DNA of 64,000 nucleotides from Actinacidiphila yeochonensis CN732 (GCF_000745345.1 NZ_JQNR01000005.1:3038001-3102000); one strand, 5' to 3'. Numbered from the stretch's first letter, positions 8,359 through 16,825 are shown. Numbers and translations are program-made. Notes: a model not told the origin generated them from the letters alone.

Positions 8359-8583
8359 ATGGAACGCGACGGCCAACTGGAGCTTTACCGGCTCCTAGCC
8401 GCGCGTCTGAAGGAGGCGCACACCCGCGTCGCCGATCCCGAAGTACCCGACGCGACAAGGCGGGAGCTGACTCGACGGCTGCTCGTGGTGACCGCGGCGG
8501 CCAAGCACGACCTGGCCGACGCGGCGCGGCGGCTGGACGCGTTGACGGCTGAGTTGGACGATCTCGGAATCCCTGATCGGTGA
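8359..8583 (+). CDS. Small conserved helical protein of unknown function
   Basis: 74-residue protein starting MERDGQLELYRLLAARLKEA. It is charged, rich in Ala, Leu and Arg, and predicted to be almost wholly alpha-helical, with no signal peptide or membrane segment. I recognise it only as a small conserved streptomycete protein found between leuD and hupS. ATG at 8359 is preferred; the frame is open upstream to 8278, but those residues do not look protein-like and overlap what is probably the promoter. Function unknown. Confidence 0.65.
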   Translation: MERDGQLELYRLLAARLKEAHTRVADPEVPDATRRELTRRLLVVTAAAKHDLADAARRLDALTAELDDLGIPDR

Positions 8584-8637
8584 TCACGCCCAGTACCGAG
8601 TCCGTTGCGGCACAAGGGTGATTCGCCCGTTTCGTAT

Positions 8638-8666
8638 TTGATTTGCGGTATATATCCGCCTAGCGT
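8638..8666 (+). promoter_or_regulatory. Probable hupS promoter with palindromic spacer
   Basis: TTGATT (8638-8643) and TAGCGT (8661-8666) are exactly 17 bases apart. Most of the spacer is a near-palindrome, GCGGTATATATCCGC (8645-8659), which could be a repressor or activator site lying between the sigma contacts. The hupS start codon is about 50 bases downstream. Confidence 0.55.
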
Positions 8667-8716
8667 GCGAAATCAGCCCGTACTCATTCACCGGGCAAGT
8701 TTCCGAAGGGGAAGAC

Positions 8717-9319
8717 GTGAACAAGGCGCAGCTCGTAGAAGCGATTGCCGACAAGCTGGGCGGCCGCCAGGCCGCAGCGGACGCCGTCGACGCGGTTCTC
8801 GACGCGATCGTCCGCGCGACCGTCAGTGGCGACCGGGTCTCGGTCACCGGTTTCGGTTCGTTCGAGAAGGTCGAGCGGCCCGCTCGTTACGCTCGCAACC
8901 CCCAGACCGGGGAGCGGGTGCGGGTCAAGAAGACCTCTGTGCCGCGGTTCCGCGCAGGACAGGGCTTCAAGGACCTGGTCAGCGGCGCGAAGAAGCTTCC
9001 GCGCGGCGGCGAGGTGTCGGTGAAGAAGGCCCCCAAGGGGAGCCTGTCCGGCGGCGCGTCCAGCACCGCCCGCACCACCACCAAGAAGGCCGCGGCGAAG
9101 AAGGCCACCACCGCCAAGAAGGCCACCGCGGCCAAGAAGACGGCGGCCACCAAGACCACCGCCGCCGCGAAGAAGACCGCCACCGCCGCGAAGAAGACCA
9201 CCGCGGCGAAGAAGACCGTGGCCAAGAAGGCTCCGGCGAAGAAGGCCACCGCGAAGAAGGCTCCGGCCAAGCGCACCACGGCTCGCAAGACCGCCACGAA
9301 GCGCGCCGCCGCGAGGTGA
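8717..9319 (+). CDS. hupS: HU-family nucleoid protein HupS with lysine-rich tail
   Basis: 200-residue two-part DNA-binding protein. Residues 1-90 are a bacterial HU domain (MNKAQLVEAIADKLGGRQAA, VTGFGSFEKVERPARYARNP). Residues 95-200 are a basic tail of repeated Ala-Lys-Lys-Ala/Thr units that resembles histone H1. In Streptomyces the HU paralogue with such a tail (HupS) is enriched during sporulation and affects spore nucleoid compaction. The GTG start has GAAGGGGAAG upstream. The tail is encoded by near-repetitive DNA (9070-9310), so its length may vary among strains or assemblies. Confidence 0.94.
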   Translation: MNKAQLVEAIADKLGGRQAAADAVDAVLDAIVRATVSGDRVSVTGFGSFEKVERPARYARNPQTGERVRVKKTSVPRFRAGQGFKDLVSGAKKLPRGGEVSVKKAPKGSLSGGASSTARTTTKKAAAKKATTAKKATAAKKTAATKTTAAAKKTATAAKKTTAAKKTVAKKAPAKKATAKKAPAKRTTARKTATKRAAAR

Positions 9320-9341
9320 TCCTCGCCACTGTGCCCCCGAC

Positions 9342-9372
9342 GGGCCGGCTCCCGCACCGCGGGAGGCGGCCC
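9342..9372 (+). terminator. hupS terminator hairpin
   Basis: GGGCCG-G-CTCCCGC (9342-9355) pairs with GCGGGAG-G-CGGCCC (9359-9372) around an ACC loop: 13 pairs with one internal G-G mismatch, starting 22 bases after the hupS stop. Confidence 0.7.
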
Positions 9373-9505
9373 GTTCGCGGTTCCGGGCCAGGGGGCCCGC
9401 CAGGGGGCCCGGGCGGGCGCCCTCCGGTGTCCCTCGGGCCCGCTCGCGTACGGGCTTCCGGGCCCGCTCGCGTCCGGAGCTGACGGACGCGGAAGCGGGC
9501 GCGGG

Positions 9506-9724
9506 CTACGCCCGCGGGTCGGGGAAGGTCTGGAGGGTCACGAAGACCACCCGGCGAGCCTGCCCCGAGCCCTCGGTGCGGATGCGCACCCGCTGACCGG
9601 GCCGCAGCGTCAGCAGGCCGCCCGCGTCGAACGCCTCGGAGCCGAACTCCAGCGGGCTGCCGTCGTCCAGCAGCACGCTGCCGCTGCGGGTGTCGTCGTC
9701 GAAGGTGAAAGCGGTGGCCTGCAT
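9506..9724 (-). CDS. Small cold-shock-like beta-barrel protein
   Basis: 72-residue protein MQATAFTFDDDTRSGSVLLD..., ending in FVTLQTFPDPRA. The alternating pattern, a DDDTRSGSVLLDDG segment like the first strands of cold-shock proteins, and LRPGQRVRIRTEG suggest a single OB-fold, but the RNP1/RNP2 aromatic motifs of true Csp proteins are not evident. It is recognisable as a small conserved streptomycete protein. It lies 32 bases downstream of the end of cofC on the same strand-facing side and is likely co-oriented with it. Binding partner unknown. Confidence 0.7.
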   Translation of the reverse strand: MQATAFTFDDDTRSGSVLLDDGSPLEFGSEAFDAGGLLTLRPGQRVRIRTEGSGQARRVVFVTLQTFPDPRA

Positions 9725-9756
9725 GCCACCACCCTATGTGCCCGACCGTCCGCCGG

Positions 9757-10440
9757 TCAGGCGGAGAGCAGCGCCGCGGCCGCCTCCGCCGTCGCCGGGC
9801 CCACCCCGAGCGCCAGCGCCGCCCGCAGATCGTCGAGGGTGTCCACGTCCTGCCGTACCGACGGGGCGTGCGGAAGGCCGATCTCGGCCGCTCCGGAGGC
9901 GAGGTGGCGGGCCCGGGAGGGGCCGCCGAACGCGGGAGCCAGCACCACCGCCGGCGGCGCCGCCAGCAGCGTCGTGCCGATCCCCGCCGCGTCCGTCACG
10001 AACGCCCGCTCGCCGATCCCGGCCGCGGCCCGCAGCACCTGCGCGAGCTCCGCCGGGCGCAGGGCGGGCAGATCGCCGTTCAGCGCCGCGACCGGCGCCG
10101 AGGCCCTGCGCGCCCGCACCGCCGCCGCCCCGTGCCGCAGAGCGGCGTTGAGGCCCGCGGCGGGGGAGTCGGGCACCACGTGGGCGCCCACCGCCACCAG
10201 TTCCGCGGCCGCGGCGGGGTCGTCGGTCACCACCGTCACCTCCGCGACCTCCGGACACGCCAGCGCGGCGCCCACCGTGTCCAGCGCGAACGCCAGCGCC
10301 AGCGCGGGCCGCAGCGGCCCGGCCGCCGCCAGCCTGCTCTTGGCCAGTGCCAGCGGCTTCAACGGCACCACCAGCGACCACCGCGGCTCATTGACGGCCT
10401 CATCGACGGGCTCATTGAACGGCTCATCCACGCCGTCCAT
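9757..10440 (-). CDS. cofC: 2-phospholactate/PEP guanylyltransferase (CofC/FbiD)
   Basis: Nucleotidyltransferase of coenzyme F420 synthesis, joining GTP to a 3-carbon phosphoacid (phosphoenolpyruvate in actinobacteria). Motifs: WSLVVPLKPLALAKSRLA at the N-terminus (nucleotide loop), VTVVTDDP, the NGDLPALRP metal site and FGGPSRARHLA. Start set at ATG 10440, giving 227 residues. The first 18 residues (DEPFNEPVDEAVNEP) are an imperfect Asn-Glu-Pro repeat from repetitive DNA, so initiation could also occur just before WSLVVPLK. Divergent from plsC; other F420 genes are not in this window. Confidence 0.85.
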   Translation of the reverse strand: MDGVDEPFNEPVDEAVNEPRWSLVVPLKPLALAKSRLAAAGPLRPALALAFALDTVGAALACPEVAEVTVVTDDPAAAAELVAVGAHVVPDSPAAGLNAALRHGAAAVRARRASAPVAALNGDLPALRPAELAQVLRAAAGIGERAFVTDAAGIGTTLLAAPPAVVLAPAFGGPSRARHLASGAAEIGLPHAPSVRQDVDTLDDLRAALALGVGPATAEAAAALLSA

Positions 10441-10881
10441 TGTGCGTCCCCGGAGCCGCGCCACCGTGCGGCCCGTCACCCGCCGCATTCCTCGCCGTAT
10501 CGCCCCCCGTCGCCGCCGCAACGCCGCCGAGCGCCCGGGAAGCGGCTCGGGAGGGCGCCGTGAGGCTTGTCGTGATGCCGCCGTGCGGCCGCGTGGAGCG
10601 GCCGTGGAGCGGTCTCGGAACCGCTGTCGGCCGCGGGCCGCCGGGCCGGATCGCGGCGCCCGGGAGGCCGCTGGGGAGGCCGTACCGCGCCCGTCCGGCG
10701 TGCGCGGAGTCGACCGGCCGGACGGCCCCGGTACGGGTGTTCGCACCCCCGGCGGCGCAGTCGTGGCGAAGCCGTGACGAACAGGTGGCAGAGGTGCCCC
10801 ATCGCGTGCGAAGCCCTGGCGTTAACCTCTCGGTTAGCCGCCACACCAGCGCGGCACCCCACCGACCAGGAGGAGACCCCG
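10441..10881. promoter_or_regulatory. Divergent cofC/plsC spacer with TAACC/GGTTA dyad
   Basis: 440 bases with no supportable gene; the frames open here give Arg/Pro-rich translations without family features. Near the plsC end is a dyad TAACC-TCTC-GGTTA (10823-10836), 46 bases before the plsC start, in a locally AT-richer patch. It may be an operator or part of the plsC-gpsA-ddlA promoter. A strong AGGAGG ribosome site sits at 10869-10874. Confidence 0.4.
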
Positions 10882-11601
10882 GTGACCCGCCGCAGAATCG
10901 GTTTCTGGTACCGCTTGGCGGCAGCCATCGCCAAGCCGCCGCTCATCGTGCTCTTCAAGCGCGACTGGCGCGGAATGGAGAACATTCCGGCCGAGGGCGG
11001 ATTCCTCACGGCCGTGAATCACAACTCCTACCTCGACCCGCTGCTGTACGCGCATTTCCAGTACAACACCGGCCGACTCCCGCGCTTCCTGGCCAAGGCG
11101 TCCCTCTTCACGCCGTTCTTCGTCGGCCGCATCATGCGCGGCACCGGCCAGATCCCGGTCGTCCGCGCCTCCACCGACGCCGCGGCCGCGTACCGGGCCG
11201 CTGTCGAGGCGGTCAACAAGGGCGAGTGCGTTGCCTTCTACCCCGAGGGCACCCTCACCCGCGACCCCGAGCTGTGGCCGATGGTCGGCAAGACCGGTAT
11301 CGCCCGCGTCGCCCTGCTCACCGGGGCCCCCGTCATCCCGATCGCCCAGTGGGGAGCCAACGAGTTCCTGCCGCCGTACGCGAAGCGGCCCAGCGTGCTG
11401 CCGCGCAAGACCCACCGCGTGCTGGTCGGCCCGCCCGTCGACCTGAGCCGCTGGCAGGGCCAGGAGCCGACGGTCGAGGTGCTGCGCGCGGTGACCGAGG
11501 CCATCATGGTCGACGTGACGCGACTCCTCTCCGAGATGCGGGGCGAACCCGCCCCCGCCGAGCTCTACGACCCGCGCCGGCAGAAGAAGGGGGCGGCGTG
11601 A
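10882..11601 (+). CDS. plsC: 1-acyl-glycerol-3-phosphate acyltransferase (PlsC family)
   Basis: 239-residue membrane-associated acyltransferase of phosphatidic acid synthesis. The catalytic H-x4-D motif appears as NHNSYLD near residue 55, with FYPEGTLTRD as the acceptor-phosphate block (EGT) and VPIAQWGANEF-like IPIAQWGANEF downstream. GTG at 10882 is set by the AGGAGG eight bases upstream. Its stop codon overlaps the gpsA start (GTGA), so the two are translationally coupled. Together plsC and gpsA supply and acylate glycerol-3-phosphate. The exact acyl acceptor is inferred from family. Confidence 0.88.
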   Translation: MTRRRIGFWYRLAAAIAKPPLIVLFKRDWRGMENIPAEGGFLTAVNHNSYLDPLLYAHFQYNTGRLPRFLAKASLFTPFFVGRIMRGTGQIPVVRASTDAAAAYRAAVEAVNKGECVAFYPEGTLTRDPELWPMVGKTGIARVALLTGAPVIPIAQWGANEFLPPYAKRPSVLPRKTHRVLVGPPVDLSRWQGQEPTVEVLRAVTEAIMVDVTRLLSEMRGEPAPAELYDPRRQKKGAA

Positions 11602-12599
11602 CGGCTCGCTGCGCCGTCTACGGCACCGGCTCCTGGGGCACCTCCTTCGCGATGGTGCTGGCCGACGCGGGCTGCGAGGTCGCCCTGTGGGGCCGCCGAC
11701 CCGAACTCGTCACCGCCATCAACACCACCCGCACCAACCCCGAGTACCGGCCGGAGGTCGTCCTGCCGGACACCGTCACGGCCACCACCGATCCCGCGGA
11801 GGCCGCGCACGGCGCCGAGTTCGTCTTCCTCGCCGTGCCCTCCCAGGCGCTGCGGGCCAACCTGGCCGAGTGGGCGCCGCTGCTGCGGCCCGACGCGGTC
11901 CTGGTCAGCCTCATGAAGGGCGTCGAACTGGGCACGGCGAAGCGGATGAGCGAGGTCATCGAGGAGGTCGTCAAAACCGACCCCGCCCGGGTCGCCGTCA
12001 TCACCGGGCCCAACCTGGCACCGGAGATCGTCGCCCGGCAGCCGGCCGCCGCCGTGGTGGCCTGCCGCGACGAGGAGGTCGGCCGGCGCATCCAGTCCGC
12101 CTGCCTGACCCCGTACTTCCGGCCCTACACGAACACCGACGTGACCGGGTGCGAGCTCGGCGGCGCGGTCAAGAACGTGATCGCGCTCGCCGTGGGCATC
12201 GCCGGCGGGATGGGCCTGGGCGACAACACCAAGGCGTCGCTGATCACCCGGGGCCTGGCCGAGACCACCCGGCTGGGCGTGGCGATGGGCGCCGACCCGC
12301 ACACCTTCGCCGGACTCGCCGGCATGGGCGACCTGGTGGCGACCTGCTCCTCCCCGCTGTCGCGCAACAACACCTTCGGCCGCAACCTCGGCCAGGGCAT
12401 GAGCCTGGCGGAGACCATGCGCGCCACCAGCCAGACGGCCGAGGGCGTCAAGTCCTGCGAATCCGTAGCCGACCTGGCCAGGCGGCACGGCGTCGACATG
12501 CCGATCACCGAAACGGTCGTCGACATCGTGCACAACGGGAAATCTCCCGCCGCCGCCGTGCGGGAGTTGATGTCACGTTCTGCGAAGCCCGAACGGTAA
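11598..12599 (+). CDS. gpsA: NAD(P)-dependent glycerol-3-phosphate dehydrogenase
   Basis: 333-residue enzyme reducing dihydroxyacetone phosphate to sn-glycerol-3-phosphate for phospholipids. The N-terminal Rossmann motif is VYGTGSWGTSFAMVLADAG; the catalytic domain contains ELGGAVKNVIALAVGIAGG (with the catalytic Lys) and GLAGMGDLVATCSSPLSRN. The GTG start overlaps the plsC stop by four bases. ddlA follows after 12 bases, so plsC-gpsA-ddlA form one operon linking membrane lipid and cell-wall precursor supply. Confidence 0.96.
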   Translation: MTARCAVYGTGSWGTSFAMVLADAGCEVALWGRRPELVTAINTTRTNPEYRPEVVLPDTVTATTDPAEAAHGAEFVFLAVPSQALRANLAEWAPLLRPDAVLVSLMKGVELGTAKRMSEVIEEVVKTDPARVAVITGPNLAPEIVARQPAAAVVACRDEEVGRRIQSACLTPYFRPYTNTDVTGCELGGAVKNVIALAVGIAGGMGLGDNTKASLITRGLAETTRLGVAMGADPHTFAGLAGMGDLVATCSSPLSRNNTFGRNLGQGMSLAETMRATSQTAEGVKSCESVADLARRHGVDMPITETVVDIVHNGKSPAAAVRELMSRSAKPER

Positions 12600-12611
12600 G
12601 GTCAACGCGAT

Positions 12612-13838
12612 ATGGAAGACAATCCGGAAATCCGCCTGGAAGACCAGTCCGACGACAGGCCGCCGCAGCACACCGCTGACGGCCGGCCCGCGCCCCACAG
12701 CGTCGTCCGACCGGGTCCGGAGGGCCGCAAACCCCGCGTCGCCGTCGTCTTCGGCGGCCGCAGCTCCGAACACGGGGTGTCCGTGGTGACCGCGGCCAGC
12801 GTGCTGCGGGCCATCGACCGCGACGCGTACGACGTGCTGCCCATCGGCATCACCACCGAGGGCCGCTGGGCCCTCACCGCCGACGCCCCCGACCGGATGG
12901 CCATCACCGACCGCCGCATGCCCAGCGTCGAGCAGGTCGCCGACCAGGACGGCGCGCTGCTGCTGCCGGTCGACCCCTCGAACCGGGAGATCGTCTACAC
13001 CGAGGCCGGCGCCGTGCCCAAGGCGCTCGGCGAGGTCGACGTCGTCCTGCCCCTGCTGCACGGCCCCTACGGCGAGGACGGCACCCTCCAGGGCCTGCTG
13101 GAACTCTCCGGGATCCCGTACGTCGGCGCCGGCGTCCTCGCCTCCGCCGTCGGCATGGACAAGGAGTACATGAAGCGGATCTTCACCTCGTTCGGGCTCA
13201 AGGTCGGCCCCTACACGGTGATCCGCCCGCGTGAGTTCGACCGCGACCCGCAGGCCGCCCGGCGCAGGGTCACCGAGTTCGCCGCCGTCCACGGCTGGCC
13301 GCTGTTCGTCAAGCCCGCCCGCGCCGGCTCCTCGATCGGCATCAGCCGCGTCGACGGCCCGGAAGGGATCGACGCCGCCCTCGCCGAGGCCCGCCGCCAC
13401 GACCCCAAGGTCGTGGTGGAGGCCGCGCTCACCGGCCGCGAGATCGAATGCGGCGTCCTGGAGTTCCCCGACGGGCCGCGTGCCTCGGTCCCCGCCGAGA
13501 TCCCGCCCGCCGACAGCCACTCCTTCTACGACTTCGACGCCAAGTACATCGACGCCGAAGAGGGCCTGGTGCCCGCCCCGCTCACCGCGGAGCAGACCGA
13601 GCGGGTGCGGCGGCTGGCCGTCGACGCCTTCGAGGCCGCCTCCTGCGAGGGCCTGGTGCGCGCCGACTTCTTCCTGCTCGACAACGGCGAGTTCGTCATC
13701 AACGAGATCAACACCATGCCGGGCTTCACCCCGATCTCGATGTACCCGCGGATGTGGCAGGAGAGCGGCGTCAGTTACAGCGAGCTGATCGACCTGCTCA
13801 TCCAGGCCGCGCTGCGCCGCTCCACCGGCCTGCGCTGA
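12612..13838 (+). CDS. ddlA: D-alanine--D-alanine ligase
   Basis: 408-residue ATP-grasp ligase making D-Ala-D-Ala for peptidoglycan. Motifs: VAVVFGGRSSEHGVSVVTA, LLHGPYGEDGTLQGLLEL, the grasp loop PARAGSSIGISRV and metal site INEINTMPGFTPISMYP. The omega-loop segment YDFDAKYID keeps the Tyr of AKY that goes with D-Ala-D-Ala rather than D-Ala-D-Lac specificity. The first 40 residues (MEDNPEIRLEDQSDD...) are an extra, probably disordered extension; an internal start closer to GRKPRVAVVFGG is possible but less supported. Confidence 0.95.
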   Translation: MEDNPEIRLEDQSDDRPPQHTADGRPAPHSVVRPGPEGRKPRVAVVFGGRSSEHGVSVVTAASVLRAIDRDAYDVLPIGITTEGRWALTADAPDRMAITDRRMPSVEQVADQDGALLLPVDPSNREIVYTEAGAVPKALGEVDVVLPLLHGPYGEDGTLQGLLELSGIPYVGAGVLASAVGMDKEYMKRIFTSFGLKVGPYTVIRPREFDRDPQAARRRVTEFAAVHGWPLFVKPARAGSSIGISRVDGPEGIDAALAEARRHDPKVVVEAALTGREIECGVLEFPDGPRASVPAEIPPADSHSFYDFDAKYIDAEEGLVPAPLTAEQTERVRRLAVDAFEAASCEGLVRADFFLLDNGEFVINEINTMPGFTPISMYPRMWQESGVSYSELIDLLIQAALRRSTGLR

Positions 13839-13927
13839 ACCCGCCCGAGCCACGGCCCCGTGCCCGTCCCCGGACCCGGTTCCGGTGCGGGCAGGGGGAC
13901 CGCGCCCACCCGGCCGGGCCCCGGCGG

Positions 13928-14410
13928 TCAGATCCCGGCGGGGATGGCGGCGCGGACCGCCGGGGCCAGGTCCACGAGCGGCGAGGCGTCGTGTGCGAAC
14001 TTCGCCGGCAGCACCAGCTCCACGTACGCCTTGCGCAGCGTGGTGGTCATCACCGTCCCGCCGCCGGGGGCCGACTGGTAGGACCAGGAGACCCCGTCGA
14101 CCTCCGCGCCGGGGGTGTCCGAGTCGTAGTCCACGGCCGGCCGCGGCACCCCGCAGCGCAGCACGATCAGCGGATCGCCCCACCCGGCGGTCAGCTCCGA
14201 ACGCGGCTTGAGATCATGCATGGCGAGCCCGTCGAGCCGTTTCGGCAGCCGAGCGTGCAGCGCCGAGCAGTACCTGGCGGCCTGCGCGTCCGGAACCGGC
14301 ACCGCGACCGAGTCGTCGGTACCCGGTGACGCGGACGCGTAGACCGCGACCGCGGCGGCACACGCGGCTGCGGCGGTGGCAGCCAGTACCACCCGGCGGG
14401 AGAACGTCAC
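13928..14410 (-). CDS. DUF3515 family exported protein
   Basis: 160-residue protein with an N-terminal basic stretch and hydrophobic segment (MTFSRRVVLAATAAAACAAA), consistent with a signal peptide or membrane anchor; the AAAC does not fit a good lipobox. The rest matches the actinobacterial DUF3515 family, including a conserved RYCSALHARLPKRL motif, GWGDPLIVLRCG, and VSWSY. Three Cys residues are present. It faces ddlA tail-to-tail and precedes the Lrp-like gene in neither operon. Molecular function unknown. Confidence 0.8.
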   Translation of the reverse strand: MTFSRRVVLAATAAAACAAAVAVYASASPGTDDSVAVPVPDAQAARYCSALHARLPKRLDGLAMHDLKPRSELTAGWGDPLIVLRCGVPRPAVDYDSDTPGAEVDGVSWSYQSAPGGGTVMTTTLRKAYVELVLPAKFAHDASPLVDLAPAVRAAIPAGI

Positions 14411-14455
14411 CGGGCGAGCATACGGAAGGAGCCCGGGCGGCCGGGCGGGCGGGGG

Positions 14456-14689
14456 CTAGATATGCACCACCGGACAGGTGAGGGTGCGGGTGATGCCCTC
14501 GGCCTGCTGCACCTTGGCCACCACCATCCGGCCGAGCTCGTCGACGGTGTCGGCCTGGGCGCGGACGATCACGTCGTAGGGACCGGTCACGTCCTCGGCC
14601 CGGATCACCCCGTCGATCTTGGAGACCAGCTCCGCGACGGTCGAGGCCTTCCCGACCTCGGTCTGGATCAGGATGTACGCCTGTACCAC
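14456..14689 (-). CDS. Stand-alone Lrp/AsnC ligand-binding domain protein
   Basis: 77-residue protein that is only the RAM (regulation of amino-acid metabolism) domain of Lrp/AsnC regulators, with no helix-turn-helix: VVQAYILIQTEVGKASTVAE and GPYDVIVRAQADTVDELGRM. Such single-domain proteins form oligomers that may bind amino acids or modulate full-length regulators. GTG at 14689 is chosen because GGAGG lies five bases upstream and the homology begins there. Divergent from thiL. Confidence 0.88.
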   Translation of the reverse strand: MVQAYILIQTEVGKASTVAELVSKIDGVIRAEDVTGPYDVIVRAQADTVDELGRMVVAKVQQAEGITRTLTCPVVHI

Positions 14690-14859
14690 GGAACCTCCAG
14701 AGCGGCTTCGAGGATCATGTGGGCGGGGGGACGCCACGTTATCGCGTCACCGCGCGCAGCGGGGAGACCCGCGCGGTACACAACCCCCGTAATGACGGGA
14801 AACACCCAGCGGAAGCGCCCGGCGTGCCGGGCCGGGGCGAGAGACGAGGGAACGACGCT

Positions 14860-15819
14860 ATGAAGGGGACAGTCGGCGATCTGGGGGAGTTCGGGCTCAT
14901 CAGGGAGCTCACGGCCCGCCTCACCACGACCCCCGCGGTGCAGCTCGGGCCGGGCGACGACGCGGCGGTGGTGGCCGCGCCGGACCGCCGGGTCGTCGCC
15001 ACCACCGACGTGCTGCTGGAGGGCCGGCACTTCCGCCGCGACTGGTCGACCGCGTACGACGTCGGGCGCAAGGCCGCCGCCCAGAACCTCGCCGACATCG
15101 CCGCCATGGGCGCCGTGCCCACCGCGGTGCTGCTCGCCCTGGTGGTGCCCGCGCAGCTCCCGGCCACCTGGCCGGTCGAGCTGATGGACGGCATCAGGGA
15201 CGAGTGCCAGGTGGCCGGGGCCGCCGTGGTCGGCGGCGACGTGGTCCGCGGCGACACCATCACCGTGTCCATCACCGCCCTGGGCGACCTGCGCAACCGC
15301 CCACCCGTCACCCGTGCCGGGGCGCGTCCGGGCAACCTGGTGGCCGTCACCGGCTGGCTCGGCTGGTCAGCGGCCGGGCTGGCGGTCCTCTCCCGCGGCT
15401 TCCGCTCCCCGCGCGCCTTCGTCGAGGCCCACCGCCGGCCCGAGCCGCCCTACCACGCCGGGCCCGCCGCCTCGGAACTCGGCGCCACCGCGATGACCGA
15501 CATCAGCGACGGCCTGATCGCCGACCTCGGCCACATCGCCACGGCCAGCGGCGTCGACATCGACATCCGCTCGTCCGCCGTCGACATCCCGGCCCAGATG
15601 ACCGACATCGGCCACGCCGTCGGCGTCGACCCGCTGCACTGGGTGCTCACCGGCGGAGAGGACCACGCCATCGCGGCGGTCTTCCCCCGCGACGTCAAAC
15701 TGCCCGCCCGCTGGCGGGTCATCGGCGACGTGGTCCGGCCGGACGGAGCGGCGCCCCGGGTGACCGTCGACGGCGCGCCCTGGGAGAAGGCCGGCGGCTG
15801 GGACCACTTCGGTGAGTGA
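14860..15819 (+). CDS. thiL: Thiamine-monophosphate kinase
   Basis: 319-residue ATP-dependent kinase converting thiamine phosphate to the active cofactor thiamine diphosphate. PurM-fold motifs: GPGDDAAVVAAP, TTDVLLEGRHFRRDW, AQNLADIAAMGAVPTAVL, MTDISDGLIADL and LTGGEDHAIAAVFP. ATG at 14860 gives a full-length enzyme; a GAGGG lies 10 bases upstream. The 3' end overlaps thiD by 8 bases. I see no TPP riboswitch upstream, as expected for this salvage step. Confidence 0.95.
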   Translation: MKGTVGDLGEFGLIRELTARLTTTPAVQLGPGDDAAVVAAPDRRVVATTDVLLEGRHFRRDWSTAYDVGRKAAAQNLADIAAMGAVPTAVLLALVVPAQLPATWPVELMDGIRDECQVAGAAVVGGDVVRGDTITVSITALGDLRNRPPVTRAGARPGNLVAVTGWLGWSAAGLAVLSRGFRSPRAFVEAHRRPEPPYHAGPAASELGATAMTDISDGLIADLGHIATASGVDIDIRSSAVDIPAQMTDIGHAVGVDPLHWVLTGGEDHAIAAVFPRDVKLPARWRVIGDVVRPDGAAPRVTVDGAPWEKAGGWDHFGE

Positions 15820-16693
15820 CCGAATGGCGGACGCGGACATGGACACCGGCAGGGGGACGGGCCCGGCGGCGCCGGCCGCGCCGCTGCGGGTGCTGACCGT
15901 GGCCGGCTCCGACTCCGGCGGCGGCGCGGGCATCCAGGCGGACCTCAAGACCATGCTCGCCCTCGGCGTGCACGGCATGAGCGTCCTGACCGCGGTCACC
16001 GCGCAGAACTCCCTGGGCGTGCACGGCGTCTGGGAGCTGCCCGAGGCGGCCGTCCGCGCCCAGTTCCGGGCCGTCGCCGACGACATCGGGGTGCAGGCGG
16101 TCAAGACCGGCATGCTCGGCTCGGCCGGACTGGCCGCCGCCGTCGCCGACCTCGTCGCCGGGCTGCGCGCCCGCCACCCCGACGTGCCCGTGGTCGTCGA
16201 CCCGGTGGCCGCCTCCAAGCGCGGTGACCCGCTGCTGCGCGCCGGGGCCCTCGACACCGTCCGCACCCGGCTGCTGCCGCTGGCCACCGTGGCCACCCCC
16301 AACCTCGACGAGGTCGCCGCGCTCACCGGGACCGCCGTCACGCGCGAGGACGAGATGGCGGACGCCGCCCGCGCCGTGCTCGCTCTCGGCCCGCGCTGGG
16401 CGCTGATCAAGGGCGGCCACCTCCCGGGCGCCGACGCGGACGCGGTGGACCTGCTCCACGACGGCACCACCGCCCACTGGTACCGGGCGCCGCGCCGGGC
16501 CAACCGGCACACCCACGGCACCGGCTGCACCCTGGCCAGCGCCGTCGCGGCCCACCTCGCCCTCGGCCGCACCGTGCCGGAGGCGGTGGGCCTCGCCAAG
16601 GCGTACACGCACGGCGCGATCACGGCCGGCTTCCCCCTGGGCGCCGGCACCGGACCGGTCGACCACGGCTGGCGGCTGCGCGGGAACGGCTGA
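15812..16693 (+). CDS. thiD: Hydroxymethylpyrimidine/phosphomethylpyrimidine kinase
   Basis: 293-residue ribokinase-fold enzyme phosphorylating the pyrimidine half of thiamine. Motifs: LTVAGSDSGGGAGIQADLKT, VVDPVAASKRGDPLL, TPNLDEVAALTG and the anion-hole/catalytic HGTGCTLASA near the C-terminus. The GTG start lies inside thiL (8-base overlap), so the two thiamine kinases are translationally coupled. The first 25 residues are a variable extension; ATG at 15824 is an alternative start. Confidence 0.95.
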   Translation: MSDRMADADMDTGRGTGPAAPAAPLRVLTVAGSDSGGGAGIQADLKTMLALGVHGMSVLTAVTAQNSLGVHGVWELPEAAVRAQFRAVADDIGVQAVKTGMLGSAGLAAAVADLVAGLRARHPDVPVVVDPVAASKRGDPLLRAGALDTVRTRLLPLATVATPNLDEVAALTGTAVTREDEMADAARAVLALGPRWALIKGGHLPGADADAVDLLHDGTTAHWYRAPRRANRHTHGTGCTLASAVAAHLALGRTVPEAVGLAKAYTHGAITAGFPLGAGTGPVDHGWRLRGNG

Positions 16694-16731
16694 CGCCGGG
16701 GGACCGGTGGCAGTCGCCAGGAAACGCCGAA

Positions 16732-16760
16732 AAGCCGATCCACACGAGGTGGATCGGCTT
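16732..16760. terminator. Terminator between thiD and rpmB
   Basis: AAGCCGATCCAC (16732-16743) pairs perfectly with GTGGATCGGCTT (16749-16760) around loop ACGAG. It is 39 bases beyond the thiD stop and also downstream of rpmB on the other strand, so it can act in both directions. Confidence 0.75.
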
Positions 16761-16825
16761 CGGATGACGGCAGAGGACGCGCTGCCAGGAGCTGCTACGA
16801 GCTGCTGCGGTGCGGTCGCCGCATG

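Noticed and set aside
9070..9310. CRISPR-like or minisatellite repeat
   Set aside because: The repetition encodes the lysine/alanine tail of HupS in frame; there are no spacers.
12612..13838. Vancomycin-resistance type D-Ala-D-Lac ligase
   Set aside because: The omega-loop keeps the Tyr typical of D-Ala-D-Ala ligases and no vanH or vanX neighbours are present.
14690..14859. TPP riboswitch before thiL
   Set aside because: The conserved CTGAGA and ACCTGA type elements are absent; thiL is not usually controlled this way.
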